From: Bradyrhizobium sp. | Lineage (GTDB): Bacteria > Pseudomonadota > Alphaproteobacteria > Rhizobiales > Xanthobacteraceae | Assembly: GCF_016213215.1 (NCBI RefSeq) | Contig: NZ_JACRAW010000136.1 | Location: 1-33,310 of the forward strand | Direction of reading: 5' to 3' | Length of the DNA: 33,310 nucleotides | In this document: in pieces, positions 1-8,765 of the stretch | Layout: every line of letters begins with the position of its first letter | Position numbering within the stretch: the stretch's first letter is position 1 | The notes under the pieces: model-generated | Seen by the model: only the letters and a program-made list of their open reading frames with translations | Told to the model about the DNA's origin: nothing | The model's database searches: none | Translations under genes and position numbers: made by a program

Positions 1-495
1 ACCCGGCCTTCCCTGCGCAGTGGCTTTACGGCTTATGCCGAGCTCTCCCCGGTGACGAATTCCTTTTTGTCACCGTCGCTCCACGGATTGACGGCCCCTC
101 GCTCCCGGTTGGGCCGATGACGCCTCCGCGAAACTTGGCTGCAGCAACGGCAGCCAGGACCACACGGTTTTGCCGTACGCGGCATTCGTTTCTCGCCGAG
201 AGCCTTCGAGGCTTGTGCACCCACATCGAAGGATCGGCGAGACGAACTTACAGCGCCGTTCGTCCGCGCGCCGCCTGATCGCTCACGAGAGAACCCGCCC
301 TGCAATCGGCCATCGCGCCTGACGCTGCCGCGTCCACCGCATCCTGGCCCACGTTCGTGACGATCGCGATCGCCCCTCTTGCCGGGCAGGACAGCGTCTC
401 CATACGCCGAACTCGAATTCGGATAAAGCGAATTATTTTCGCCGCGATGGCTTGACAGGTTTTGCGGCGATTTGCCCGACGAGCAGTCAGGCGCG
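1..495. repeat. Degenerate dispersed intergenic repeat, longer copy
   Basis: No convincing gene lies here; the minus-strand open frames are short, arginine-rich and lack family features. Part of it is related to a second site in this window: bases 330-360 (gcgtccaccgc...cgttcgtgacg) resemble 24381-24413 (gcgtccaccac...tttcgtgacg), both are followed by a similar cgcc..ctctt..ccg block, and both end in a gatttgcccg(a/t)cga motif (about 466 here, about 24516 there). This suggests two diverged copies of one non-coding family. From memory, similar sequence is common between genes in Bradyrhizobium and relatives, but that is recollection. It carries no transposase and no clear terminal repeats. The last part runs into the apparent N-terminal extension of the cyclase gene, so that extension is probably not translated. 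Confidence 0.5.
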
Positions 496-636
496 GCCGC
501 TTCCGGCCCGATTCCAGACGGTGGCCCACGTCGGGCGGTTCGTCAGGGCCTGACCCCGAAGCGGACATTGGCAGCCGGACAACGCACTACCGAACTGCTA
601 TACTGTCCGTTCAATCTCCCGAGCCGGGAGGTACTT

Positions 637-2415
637 GTGAGCAGTGAGCGCGTGGAGCGGCGCCTAGCGGCTGTGTTAGCGGCAGATGTCGCCGGCTATA
701 GCCGTTTGATGGGCCGCGAAGAGGAAGGCACACTGGCGCAGCTCAAGTCGCTCCGGAGAGCACTGATCGATCCCGTTATCGCTGAGCATCGTGGCCGCAT
801 TGTAAAGACGACCGGTGACGGCATGCTGGTCGAGTTCGCCAGTGCCGTGGACGCAGGTCGTTGCGCCGTCAAAGTCCAGCGCAGAATGGCTGAGCAGAAT
901 GCCGCCGTACCACAGGATCAAAGGATTGAGTTTCGGGTCGGGATTCATGTCGGCGATATAATCATCGACGAGAACGATATTTTTGGCGATGCCGTCAACA
1001 TAGCCGCGCGTCTGGAGGGGATTGCAGAGCCGGGAGGCGTATGCATTTCCGATGACGCCCAACGCCAACTGCGCGGCAAGCTCGATATTCACTTTGACGA
1101 TCTGGGTTTGCAGGCACTGAAGAATATTGCTGAGCCGATGCGCGCCTGGCGAATGCAGTTAGGCAAAGTCTCGGCTTCGGTGGATTCAAAGGGTGTTTCT
1201 ACCGGCCCGAGCCAACTTCTCGCGCTCCCTGATAAACCCTCGATCGCCGCGCTTCCGTTCCGAAACATGAGTGGCGAGCTAGAGCAGGACTACTTCACAG
1301 ACGGCATCACCGAAGACATCATCACGGCGTTGTCGAAGTGGCGCTGGTTCTTTGTGATCGCTCGCAATTCAAGCTTTTCCTACAAGGGCCGCCACGTTGA
1401 CGTAAGAGAAGTTGGTCGGGAATTGGGCGTACATTACCTCCTTGAGGGAAGCGTTCGAAGGGCTGGCAGTCGGGTTCGCGTGACGGCGCAGCTTATAGAC
1501 ACCGCGACAGGCACGAGCATATGGGCAGACAGGTATGACCGTAATCTGGCCGATGGGTTTGTGATCCAGGATGAAGTGGCGCAAGATGTTGCCACCGCGA
1601 TAGAACCGGCGGTCTCTAAAGCCGAAATCGAACGTGCCCGGCGCAAGACGCCGGAACAAATGGTCGCGAGAGACCACTATTTTCGTGGGATGTGGCACTT
1701 CCATCAGTTTAGCAAAGAGGATGCACACAAGGCCATCGCCTGTTTCAATCGGGCAATTGAGCTAGATAACACGCTGGCCGACGCCTACGTGGGTATTGCG
1801 CGGACGTTATTTAGCACTCGTGCTTACCGACTCAGCTCAGGTTGCGATGTCAATGCTCAGATTGCTTCCGCCGCAAAAAGTGCTCTTGCACTCGACCCTA
1901 GCAGCGCTTCCGCCTGCTATATATTGGCACTCAATCTGGCGCATAACGACGATTGCGACACCGCGGTCAAATTCGCTAGGCGAGCAATTGAGCTAAATGA
2001 CAATTTTGCTCTCGGCTATTTCGCCCTGGCGGTGGCAAGCAATTTTCTGGGTCTGCCCCAGGAAGCTCTGGCAGCTATCGATCGGGCGCTGCGGCTTAGT
2101 CCGAGTGACCCGCAAATCTTCGCTTGGCGCGCCCAACGGGCTTCGGCCTTGTATCTGCTCAAGCGTTACGCTGAAGCCGCTGAGACGGCGCGGCAGAGCC
2201 TTGGGCAACGCTGGTTTCACACCGCGTGCCGCGTACTGGCGGCGAGCTACGCGCAGCTCGACATGATCGAGTCGGCAAGAACGGCAATGGGCGATCTCCT
2301 GGCAAGCGAGCACTCCGAGAAAACGATTGCGGAAGTGATCCGTCCATTCAAACGTGAAGACGATCGCAACAATTACAGTGAAGGGTTGCGCAAGGCAGGA
2401 ATGCCGCAACAATAA
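637..2415 (+). CDS. Class III adenylate/guanylate cyclase with TolB-like and TPR regions
   Basis: Predicted cytosolic nucleotide cyclase making cAMP (or cGMP), 592 residues. The cyclase domain covers about residues 8-175: metal-binding Asp17 (ADVAGYSRLM) and Asp61 (KTTGDGMLVEF), purine-selecting Lys57, and the transition-state pair Asn121/Arg125 in GDAVNIAARLE. Residues about 210-330 resemble the TolB-like segment of this family (IAALPFRNMSG, YFTDGITEDIITALSK), followed by TPR-like helical repeats to the C terminus. No membrane segment is visible. The frame is open from 472, but I choose the GTG at 637 because GGGAGG (626-631) sits just upstream and the extra N-terminus would be repeat-derived. 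Rhizobia carry many such cyclases; the TPR part probably senses protein partners. The gene ends 4 bases from the convergent isomerase gene. The ligand and signal cannot be read from sequence. Confidence 0.9.
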   Translation: MSSERVERRLAAVLAADVAGYSRLMGREEEGTLAQLKSLRRALIDPVIAEHRGRIVKTTGDGMLVEFASAVDAGRCAVKVQRRMAEQNAAVPQDQRIEFRVGIHVGDIIIDENDIFGDAVNIAARLEGIAEPGGVCISDDAQRQLRGKLDIHFDDLGLQALKNIAEPMRAWRMQLGKVSASVDSKGVSTGPSQLLALPDKPSIAALPFRNMSGELEQDYFTDGITEDIITALSKWRWFFVIARNSSFSYKGRHVDVREVGRELGVHYLLEGSVRRAGSRVRVTAQLIDTATGTSIWADRYDRNLADGFVIQDEVAQDVATAIEPAVSKAEIERARRKTPEQMVARDHYFRGMWHFHQFSKEDAHKAIACFNRAIELDNTLADAYVGIARTLFSTRAYRLSSGCDVNAQIASAAKSALALDPSSASACYILALNLAHNDDCDTAVKFARRAIELNDNFALGYFALAVASNFLGLPQEALAAIDRALRLSPSDPQIFAWRAQRASALYLLKRYAEAAETARQSLGQRWFHTACRVLAASYAQLDMIESARTAMGDLLASEHSEKTIAEVIRPFKREDDRNNYSEGLRKAGMPQQ

Positions 2416-2419
2416 TCAG

Positions 2420-3031
2420 TCAGCCATGTTGGACGCGGCCAGAACGACACCAGCTAATTGCGTCGTTCAGTCGGTCGTCGCCCCAAAATAGTTCGCGATC
2501 TACGACGAACGTCGGTGACCCGAAGATGCCCAGATCTCGCGCCGCGCTCGTCTCGGCTACAAGTGCGGCCTTCGTGGTCTCTGCATTAGCCACCGTAAGC
2601 ACACGCTCCGGGTCTTGCCCAATGTCCCGCAAACTTTCCGATACATTGGGCTCGTCGCCAGTTTCCTGTCTCAGCGTGAACCAGCGGCGGTAAGCTGCGC
2701 GAACAAATTCCGGTCCCCAACCTTCGCGCATGCCTACGGTTGCGATGAGATTTGCAACTACTGAACGCTTGGCGGGGTAGGGCGCAGGAAGGTTTGTGGG
2801 GAAGCCGTACATCGCGGCGCGGCGCTCGATGTCACGCCACATATAAGTCAGTTTAGCTGGCTTATCGGCGAACGGCACGTGCTTCATCTCCTGCAAAATG
2901 ACGAGCAGATGAAAGGGACGCCAATGGAAGGAAATCCCCGTGGATCTTTCTACATCGGGGAGCCTCAACACGCTCAAATATGAATACGTGCTGCCCATAG
3001 TAAACCAGAAATCAATCTGCGATGGAGCCAT
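2420..3031 (-). CDS. 2-hydroxychromene-2-carboxylate isomerase/DsbA-like thioredoxin-fold protein
   Basis: A 203-residue protein of the HCCA isomerase (NahD, kappa-class GST-like) family. The N-terminus IDFWFTMGSTYSYL has the family's first strand and the serine-containing S-x-Y-S-Y-L segment where glutathione chemistry is expected. There is no CxxC, so it is not a disulfide oxidase. The C-terminal GIFGSPTFVVD and the following LFWGDDRL are the cis-proline strand and the F-W-G-x-D-R motif of the family. The length is normal and there is no signal peptide, so it is cytosolic. In naphthalene degraders the family isomerises 2-hydroxychromene-2-carboxylate, but no aromatic-degradation genes are nearby, so the true substrate is open. 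The ATG at 3029-3031 fits the first strand. It is convergent with the cyclase gene, 4 bases away. Confidence 0.85.
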   Translation of the reverse strand: MAPSQIDFWFTMGSTYSYLSVLRLPDVERSTGISFHWRPFHLLVILQEMKHVPFADKPAKLTYMWRDIERRAAMYGFPTNLPAPYPAKRSVVANLIATVGMREGWGPEFVRAAYRRWFTLRQETGDEPNVSESLRDIGQDPERVLTVANAETTKAALVAETSAARDLGIFGSPTFVVDRELFWGDDRLNDAISWCRSGRVQHG

Positions 3032-3273
3032 CTAGAGTTCCAGTCGTCAGGTTTGGTACCCTTATTGTCGATCATCCCAAAGCGCGCTTCAAGAGAGGGC
3101 TAAGGCGTCGTGCAGTCGCAACAGCCCCGACTTCCGCTTCTGGCCCGAATGCGAAATGTGCACGGGCTGCTGGACGTCTGCTTGTCGTGGTGAAGCTGAA
3201 ATGGCAAGCCGACCGCCGACCGGCGCTTTTGACCCTGAGCGACCACGCCGCCTGCGTGCGGCGGTGCCGCGTC
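3032..3273. other. Intergenic spacer with possible degenerate repeat
   Basis: This 242-base spacer holds the upstream region of the isomerase gene. The blocks cttccgcttctggcccgaatg (from about 3130) and cttttgaccctgagcgac (from about 3225) recall a gacccgaagcggacat-type motif, and a relative occurs at about 551-569 (ctgaccccgaagcggacatt). I regard this as a possible decayed intergenic repeat. No promoter or terminator is clear. Confidence 0.3.
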
Positions 3274-4815
3274 TTACCACCAGCGCTGCGGCATCGGTTG
3301 ATAATATTGGTCGGCGCGCGGACGCGTATTGCGAGGTTGGGAGTTCCAATTGCGCTGGAAAAAGAAGCCGAAGCCGTCGTTGCCCCAGTCGTCCCCGCTC
3401 GCAACGGGGTCATGGATGGTAGGCCGGCGCGTCACGAAGCCACCTTGCGGCTGGTTGCTTAGCACCGCCACGAACTCGGTGCGATAGTTGGTCTCGCTGC
3501 TCAATGGCTCGTCCGAGATAATGATTGACGATCGCGGCAATGCGGTCGGCGCGATGCGGTCGAGCACATCCTGCGGGAACGTGATCCGGTCGAGCGCGTC
3601 CCTGGCGTCGTCGCCGTTGTCGATCGTGGCAACGGTCCAGCGCAGGCCCGCGTCGCTCTGCGCCATCGCCGTGAACACATGCGTGCCGATCGGCCTTTCG
3701 GGATTGCGGATCGTGACCGGAACCTCGATGGATGTATCGAAGACCTCGCCGCCCCCGTCCGGGGCCGGCTTGTGCGTGTTGCGCCGCACGTAGAGCTTCT
3801 GCGTCGCGCGGCTGATGTAGATTGAGACGGGCTCCAGCGCGAGCTTCGCCTCGCGCGCAGCCCTGGCTAGCTCAGCCTTGCGCTTTTCGGCCACCTTGGC
3901 GGCGTCCTTCGCGGCCGCCGCGGCGTCCCGCTTCGACGTCGCGTCAGCCTTCGCGGTATCGAGCTCGGCCGCAGCCTGGGCGGCCTTTGGGGCGGCCTTC
4001 TGCTTCCGCTCTTCGGCCTGCGTCCTGGCCTGGTCCGTCTTTGCGGCGGCGATCGCCTTGTCGGCAGCCGCAAGCTCGGCGTCGGCGCTCCTCTTGAGCC
4101 CCTCCAGTCTGCGCAGCGACGCCGTGAGCGATGCAGCCTCGCGTGCCGCTGTCGCGGCGGCTTTCTTTGCCTCGTCGGCCGTCCTGACGGCCTCTGCGGC
4201 CTCGCGGGCCAGCGTCTCGGCACGCGACGGAGCAGCCGCGACGGCCTCCGCTTTCGGCACCAACAGTGCCGGGTGGGAAATCTCGACCGGAGCGGTGTCG
4301 TCCGGCGAGATGATCACACGCAAGCCGATCCGCGTCTTGTCGAACAGCTTCTCTGCGAAGCCAAACGGCATCCGGATGCAGCCGTGCGAGGCAGCATAGC
4401 CGGGCAACGGCCCGCCGTGTAGCGCGATGCCGTTCCAGGTGATGCGCTGCATGTTCGGCATCTCGGCGTCATCGTAAAGAGACGAGCGATGGTCCTTGTT
4501 CTTCTCGACGATCGCAAAGACGCCGGCCGGCGTTTCGCGTCCCGTGGTGCCGGTCGACACCGGCGCGCGCAGGATCCAGCCGTCGGCGTCGTAGAAAGTG
4601 ACCTGCTGGGTCTTGATCGAGACGATCGCCATGATCGGCTCGCCGGCGTTTCGCGGCGCCATCGCCTCCATGGCCGCAGCGGGGCGCGCCTGTCTTGCCG
4701 CGGCGTCGGCGGTCAGCGCGGTCAGTGCGGCTGTCGCCGCGAGCGTCACGATGGCGAGACGCCCCCGCTGCCGCGTCGCCCGCATGGATTGAGCCGTCGC
4801 AAATCGATTTGCCAT
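3274..4815 (-). CDS. L,D-transpeptidase (YkuD) with central coiled coil and degenerate second YkuD-like domain
   Basis: Exported 513-residue cell-wall protein. Residues 14-40 form a basic then hydrophobic alanine-rich signal segment. The YkuD domain spans about residues 62-172 with the catalytic set His133 (LHGG), His144 and Cys146 in SHGCIRMP; this family forms 3-3 peptidoglycan cross-links or attaches proteins to murein. Residues about 185-335 are Ala/Lys/Glu-rich, have no proline-rich breaks and should form a long helix or coiled coil. Residues about 345-480 begin like a second YkuD domain (VSIYISRATQKLYVRRN, then VPVTIRNPERPIGTHVFTA), but the SHGC segment is replaced by SSIIISDEPLSSET, so no catalytic cysteine is present. 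The C-terminus is rich in Trp, Gln and Asn. ATG 4815 precedes the signal segment. The second domain is probably structural or binds murein (inference). Confidence 0.9.
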   Translation of the reverse strand: MANRFATAQSMRATRQRGRLAIVTLAATAALTALTADAAARQARPAAAMEAMAPRNAGEPIMAIVSIKTQQVTFYDADGWILRAPVSTGTTGRETPAGVFAIVEKNKDHRSSLYDDAEMPNMQRITWNGIALHGGPLPGYAASHGCIRMPFGFAEKLFDKTRIGLRVIISPDDTAPVEISHPALLVPKAEAVAAAPSRAETLAREAAEAVRTADEAKKAAATAAREAASLTASLRRLEGLKRSADAELAAADKAIAAAKTDQARTQAEERKQKAAPKAAQAAAELDTAKADATSKRDAAAAAKDAAKVAEKRKAELARAAREAKLALEPVSIYISRATQKLYVRRNTHKPAPDGGGEVFDTSIEVPVTIRNPERPIGTHVFTAMAQSDAGLRWTVATIDNGDDARDALDRITFPQDVLDRIAPTALPRSSIIISDEPLSSETNYRTEFVAVLSNQPQGGFVTRRPTIHDPVASGDDWGNDGFGFFFQRNWNSQPRNTRPRADQYYQPMPQRWW

Positions 4816-5276
4816 GCCATGTCCCGGTTGGAATGCCCGTTCGCGCTTGCGCCGATTACGATCGGCGAGCAGCTTATTTGACTCACCCCGACACGGCTAG
4901 ACCGACCCCGATGTCGGCTGTTGGCCAGAATGCGAGTCCGGGCAGGTCAGCCGAATTGGCGCTCGGTGAGGCGTTGATCGCGTCGACGACATTGTGTCGA
5001 TTGCTTGGCAGGGAAGCGGCGCCCAGGCGAGACTGGCGTCAGGGAGACCTGCGCCTACCCCAACGCGCGATGGCGATTGAAACTTCCCCCGTGCGCGCTT
5101 GCGTCGGAGAATGCGCAGGTAGCTTCGGGCGGCGCGTTGCGCGCGTGCAACACTCTTTCGAAAAATGATCGGCCGGCAGTTACCGCCATTGTGCGTCCAT
5201 ATCCTGGTCCGAACAATCAAGGCCGTCGCATCTTGGCTGGACAGCATGGCTCTGGTGGAGCCTTTGGAGGCTACGG
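4816..5276. other. Intergenic region between divergent cell-wall genes
   Basis: A 461-base stretch between the divergent L,D-transpeptidase and M15-like peptidase genes; it must hold both promoters. Open frames here are short, compositionally odd and unsupported by start sites or family motifs. GGAGG at 5266-5270 is the ribosome binding site of the peptidase gene. I see no confident -35/-10 pair, hairpin or operator. Confidence 0.4.
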
Positions 5277-6500
5277 ATGATGAACCCGCGGCGATTTCCG
5301 ACAATGGCGGCGTTATGCACGACGGTCGTTCTCGCGGGTTGGGTCGTCACCCAGCTTGCTGGCTTCGGTTCGGCCAGCATCGAGAATGCCGGGGCCGCTG
5401 TGCCAATCGAGGACCGCCGCGCACCATCTCTCATCGCCGACGCCGAGCTCCCGGACGCTGCGCACGCAACAATGGGCAACGCCCCTGTCATTGATCCCGT
5501 GGCTCGGGTCGATGTGGCAAAAGCTGCCGAAGCGGTGACGGGAACAGCCACCGACACGACGGCGTCGTCGAATGAGCCGAAATCGACCATCGTGGCCGCC
5601 TTGACCGATCCGTCGCACATGCTGCCGCACGAAACACCGCCCGTGCAGGCGCCGAACGTGAGCACGTCGGACCCGATTCCTGGCGGCGCCAGGGATGGTG
5701 TGAGCTCCATCGAAATTCTCGACGAGTGTCTGGTGGCGGACATCTGCATCGACCGATACCTGTGGGCGCTCTACCAACGGACGCCCAAGGAGGACACCAT
5801 CAAGGTGCACGACCAGAGGAAAGTGACAGTCAAGAAGAAGGGCAGGACGGTGACTGTCACCAAGAGCTTTACCAGGCTCGTCGATCAGGATTTCACGTGG
5901 AAGGATCCGAAGGCGGCGGAAAGAGCCGGCAAGCCGATGATGGACTACGTGATCGGAGGCATGGATCGGAGGTTCAAACTGAAGCTCTTTCATACGCTTC
6001 TAGCCGCGGAAGAGGCCGGGCTGTCGCCCGGCATAACCAGCGCCTTCCGCGATGACTACCGTCAATCGATCGCAAGCGGCCTCAAGGCGGCGAGTAACAG
6101 GTCGTACCATGGCGGGAGCTTGCGCGGCGGCTATGGCCACGGGCTTGCGGCCGATGTCGTGAGCGTCAACGGCGGAACACGGGACGAGCGATGGATTTCC
6201 AGCGACAAGCTCTGGAAATGGATCGATGCACACGGGAAGAAGTTTGGAATCGGGCGACCGTATCTCGATAGAGATCCGCCGCATGTGGCACCGGTCGACG
6301 GCAAAGAATATGCCGCTCGCCGCGGCGGGACAAAAACTCAACACGCCGATCACATGAAGAAGCGCAACCGGCTGGCCGTGCGCGACGATCACAGCGTGGC
6401 GAAACGCCCAAGAGCCGCAAGGTCATCGAAGGTGCGAACGATCCAAGCCGGTTCAGGCACGCCTTCCACCACGACGCGCGCAAAACTCCAAAGGTCGTAA
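5277..6500 (+). CDS. Exported M15-like D-Ala-D-Ala carboxypeptidase-type protein
   Basis: A 407-residue protein with an N-terminal hydrophobic segment (residues 9-30) that anchors or exports it. Residues 31-145 are low-complexity Ala/Pro/Thr linker, and 180-200 are Lys/Thr-rich. Residues about 222-350 look like the M15 (VanY) fold: SPGITSAFRDDYRQS is the substrate-site segment, GHGLAADVV supplies His288 and Asp293, and DPPHVAPVDG supplies His336, the usual third zinc ligand. The first His-Asp spacing is shorter than the classical H-x2-G-x-A-x-D, so His278 could be the ligand instead. The C-terminal tail is basic. The likely role is trimming of peptidoglycan stem peptides in the periplasm, which fits the divergent L,D-transpeptidase. 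Adjacent ATGs at 5277 and 5280 are possible starts, with GGAGG 7-10 bases upstream. Confidence 0.75.
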   Translation: MMNPRRFPTMAALCTTVVLAGWVVTQLAGFGSASIENAGAAVPIEDRRAPSLIADAELPDAAHATMGNAPVIDPVARVDVAKAAEAVTGTATDTTASSNEPKSTIVAALTDPSHMLPHETPPVQAPNVSTSDPIPGGARDGVSSIEILDECLVADICIDRYLWALYQRTPKEDTIKVHDQRKVTVKKKGRTVTVTKSFTRLVDQDFTWKDPKAAERAGKPMMDYVIGGMDRRFKLKLFHTLLAAEEAGLSPGITSAFRDDYRQSIASGLKAASNRSYHGGSLRGGYGHGLAADVVSVNGGTRDERWISSDKLWKWIDAHGKKFGIGRPYLDRDPPHVAPVDGKEYAARRGGTKTQHADHMKKRNRLAVRDDHSVAKRPRAARSSKVRTIQAGSGTPSTTTRAKLQRS

Positions 6501-6765
6501 GATGGGTTGAGTGCAGCGACGAAGCAAATCCAGAATTCCTCCGCGGCGCCAAGTCTGGATTGCTTCGCTTCGCTCGCAATGACAGCGGAGCACAGCCGCG
6601 TATCCGACGTCATGCGGGGCGGCGGGAAGCACGAGTAGCCCGCATGAGCGTAGCGACATGCGGGACTTCGCGATTGTTTCCCGGGTATCGCTGCGCTCAC
6701 CCGGGCTACGCTCTGCCCTCGCTTCGCTCGCAATGATGCTGACGGACGGAGCGCCAGCCCCGGCC
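6501..6765. repeat. Palindromic intergenic repeat between convergent genes
   Basis: Non-coding spacer of two repeat types. The motif cttcgcttcgctcgcaatga occurs at 6563-6582, and gcttcgctcgcaatga recurs at about 6721-6736. Between them are two hairpins: CCCGCATG (6639-6646) with CATGCGGG (6657-6664), and a cccggg/cccggg pair at 6680-6685 and 6700-6705 around a cgctgcgctca loop. Lying between convergent genes, it may also act as a bidirectional terminator, although there is no T tract. I recall near-identical elements in many Bradyrhizobium spacers; a genome-wide count would be needed to prove it. Confidence 0.7.
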
Positions 6766-7263
6766 TCACATCACCACCGGCTTGTCCGGCAGTTCGTTGT
6801 GGTCGGGACCGCGCGGCGGGAAGTGGGTGGCGAGTTCGCGCGACACCGCCTCGATACCCTTGATTACGCCGCGCTCGAACTGGCCGGACCTGAATTCCGC
6901 TTCCATCTCGCGGCAGATCTTCTCCCAGCCTTCGGTGCCGACCCTGGCGTGGATGCCGCGATCGGCCACGATCTCGACGTCGTGGTCGGCGAGCAGGAGA
7001 TAGATCAGGACGCCGTTGTTGTGCTCGGTGTCCCAGATGCGCAATTGCGAGAAGACGTCGAGCGCGCGCGAGCGCGCCGACTGGTTGCGGAACAGCGGCG
7101 CGCCGTCGAGCGCGCCTTCGACGACAAAGCGGACCTCGCCGGTATGGGTGGCTTCGCCCTGCTTGATCGCCTGCTCGATGTTGGCGAGCACGCGGGCCGG
7201 AAAGAGCTGGTTCACCCGCCAGCGGTGCTCGAGGAGATGCCTGCCGATGCGCCTGATGTTCAT
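6766..7263 (-). CDS. TPM-domain protein (TLP18.3/Psb32/MOLO-1 family), last gene of lemA operon
   Basis: A 165-residue protein with a TPM fold. Visible features are the N-terminal helix IRRIGRHLLEHRWRVNQLFPARVLANIEQAIKQ cut into two parts, the GEVRFVVEGALDG strand, the RALDVFSQLRIWDTEHNNGVLIYLLLADHDVEIVADRGI core and an R-G (GQFERGVIKGI) helix. The core N-N-G-V-L-I-Y-L-L-L-A-D-x-x-V-E-I is typical of the family. No signal peptide is seen, so unlike its neighbour it appears cytosolic or membrane-peripheral. The frame is open upstream to 7314, but the ATG at 7261-7263 is chosen because it starts one base after the stop of the upstream gene, giving tight coupling. Function is unknown; the family is repeatedly linked to LemA and membrane-protein upkeep. 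Confidence 0.85.
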   Translation of the reverse strand: MNIRRIGRHLLEHRWRVNQLFPARVLANIEQAIKQGEATHTGEVRFVVEGALDGAPLFRNQSARSRALDVFSQLRIWDTEHNNGVLIYLLLADHDVEIVADRGIHARVGTEGWEKICREMEAEFRSGQFERGVIKGIEAVSRELATHFPPRGPDHNELPDKPVVM

Positions 7264-7264
7264 G

Positions 7265-8146
7265 TTACCAGCTCCCCGACGCGCCGCCGCCGCCGAAGCT
7301 GCCGCCGCCGCCACTGAAACTGCCGCTGCTGCTTGAGGAACCGCTGCTCCAACTGCTGCTACTGCTGCTGCTTCTGCGGCCGCCCACAGATGGTCCGCTG
7401 CCCGGAATCAGGTCCGCGATGAAGGCCACGACGCCGCCGATGATGCCGGCGACGACCGAGACGATCAGCGACCCGAAGAAGAGCCAGGTAAGGACCGCAA
7501 CCAGGCCGCCGCTGGCAATCGAGCCCATCAGCCTGCCGAAAGAGGCGCGCAGCATCCCGGCAACCAACAGCAGACCGACCAGGAAGAACATATTGAACGG
7601 ATCGATATAGTCGGCAAGGTGCGGGCCATTCCAATGAGCCGGCTCCGGTACCGGCAATTGCTCGCCGTCGATCACGTTCATCATGCGGTCGACGCCGGCG
7701 GAGATACCGCCGGCGAAATCGCCGCTCTTGAATTTCGGCGTGATGTCTTCGTCGATGATGCGCCTCGAGGTGGCGTCGGTGAGACTGCCCTCGAGGCCGT
7801 AACCGACCTCGATGCGCAGGTGGCGGTCGTTCTTGGCAATGACGAGGATCGCGCCGTCATCGACATTCTTGCGGCCGATCTTCCAGGTTTCCCCCACCCG
7901 GATCGCGAACTGCTCGATCGTCTCCGGCTTCACCGTCGGAACGATCAGCACCGCGATCTGGCTGCCCTTGCGGTCCTCGAAAGCCTTCAGCTTTTCCGAC
8001 AGCTCCGAGATGTCGCTGCTGGAGAGCGTGCCGGTCTGATCGACCACGCGGCCGGTGAGCGGCGGCACGGCAACATCCGCCGCAGCCGTGAACGGCACGC
8101 CCACGACAAAGAGCGCGAGCAGGAAGGCTCTGACGGCGTTCATCAC
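7265..8146 (-). CDS. YgcG-type TPM-domain membrane protein with Gly/Ser-rich tail
   Basis: A 293-residue exported protein. The signal peptide covers residues 1-23 (ends TAAADV). The TPM domain runs about 27-150: LTGRVVDQTGTLSSSDISEL, GSQIAVLIVPT, GRKNVDDGAILVIAKNDRHLRIEVGYGLEG, then DFAGGISAGVDRM. Two or three membrane helices follow at about 185-245, and the tail is an almost pure Ser/Gly stretch, as in YgcG proteins. The TPM domain should face the periplasm. It lies about 10 bases after lemA and one base before the second TPM gene, so the three are one operon. A GTG (8146) and an ATG (8143) are both possible starts. The pairing of LemA with TPM proteins is a widespread conserved arrangement; its biochemical job is not established. 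Confidence 0.9.
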   Translation of the reverse strand: MMNAVRAFLLALFVVGVPFTAAADVAVPPLTGRVVDQTGTLSSSDISELSEKLKAFEDRKGSQIAVLIVPTVKPETIEQFAIRVGETWKIGRKNVDDGAILVIAKNDRHLRIEVGYGLEGSLTDATSRRIIDEDITPKFKSGDFAGGISAGVDRMMNVIDGEQLPVPEPAHWNGPHLADYIDPFNMFFLVGLLLVAGMLRASFGRLMGSIASGGLVAVLTWLFFGSLIVSVVAGIIGGVVAFIADLIPGSGPSVGGRRSSSSSSSWSSGSSSSSGSFSGGGGSFGGGGASGSW

Positions 8147-8156
8147 GGAGACGGGA

Positions 8157-8765
8157 CTACTTCGAGGGTGCCGGGGCCGGGTTGAAATCGACCTTTGGCG
8201 AGGTCGAGATTTCCCTTTCGTTCTCCACCGTGAAGTTCGCCTTTTCCTTGAAGCCGAACATCATCGCCGTCAGGTTGGTCGGAAACGAGCGAACCGTAAC
8301 GTTATATTCCTGCACCGATTTGATGTAGCGGTTGCGCGCTACCGTAATCCGGTTCTCGGTGCCCTCCAGTTGGGACATCAGGTCGCGGAACAGCGCATCC
8401 GACTTGAGCTGCGGGTAGTTCTCCGTCACGACCAGCAAGCGCGACAGCGCGCTGCTCAACTCGCTCTGCGCGGCCTGGAATTTCTGGAATTGAGCGGGAT
8501 CGTTGAGAATTTCCGGCGTGGCCTGGATGCTGCCCACCTTGGCGCGCGCATTGGTCACGCCAAGCAGCACGTCCTTCTCCTGCTGCGCGAACCCCTTCAC
8601 CGTGTTGACGAGGTTGGGCACGAGATCGGAGCGGCGCTGATACTGGTTGACGACCTCCGACCAGTTCGCCTTGACCTGCTCGTCGCCGCTCTGGAAGGCG
8701 TTGTAGCCGCAATTGGTGAGACTCAACGTCGCCAGGGTCGCGAGCACGGTCAAGAATCTGCGCAT
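8157..8765 (-). CDS. lemA: LemA family lipoprotein
   Basis: A 202-residue LemA protein. Residues 1-19 form a lipoprotein-type signal (MRRFLTVLATLATLSLTNC), with the lipidated Cys at residue 19. The LemA core follows: YNAFQSGDEQVKANWSEVVNQYQRRSDLVPNLV read in pieces, the VNTVKGFAQQEKDVL helix, and the NRYIKSVQEYNVTVRSFPTN motif near residues 150-170, which is the family's most conserved segment. The C-terminus is Pro-rich. The frame is open 36 codons further upstream, but the ATG at 8763-8765 places the signal peptide correctly and has an AGAGGAGA ribosome site. It is the first gene of the lemA-TPM-TPM operon. It acts at the cell envelope; the molecular function is not known. Confidence 0.93.
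   Translation of the reverse strand: MRRFLTVLATLATLSLTNCGYNAFQSGDEQVKANWSEVVNQYQRRSDLVPNLVNTVKGFAQQEKDVLLGVTNARAKVGSIQATPEILNDPAQFQKFQAAQSELSSALSRLLVVTENYPQLKSDALFRDLMSQLEGTENRITVARNRYIKSVQEYNVTVRSFPTNLTAMMFGFKEKANFTVENEREISTSPKVDFNPAPAPSK

Noticed and set aside
472..636. N-terminal extension of the cyclase from an ATG at 472
   Set aside because: It is low in conserved features and lies in repeat-like DNA; GTG 637 has a GGGAGG ribosome site.
7340..7385. Trinucleotide-like tract (gct/ctg repeats) as a microsatellite locus
   Set aside because: It encodes the Ser-rich tail of the YgcG-type protein, a normal trait of that family.
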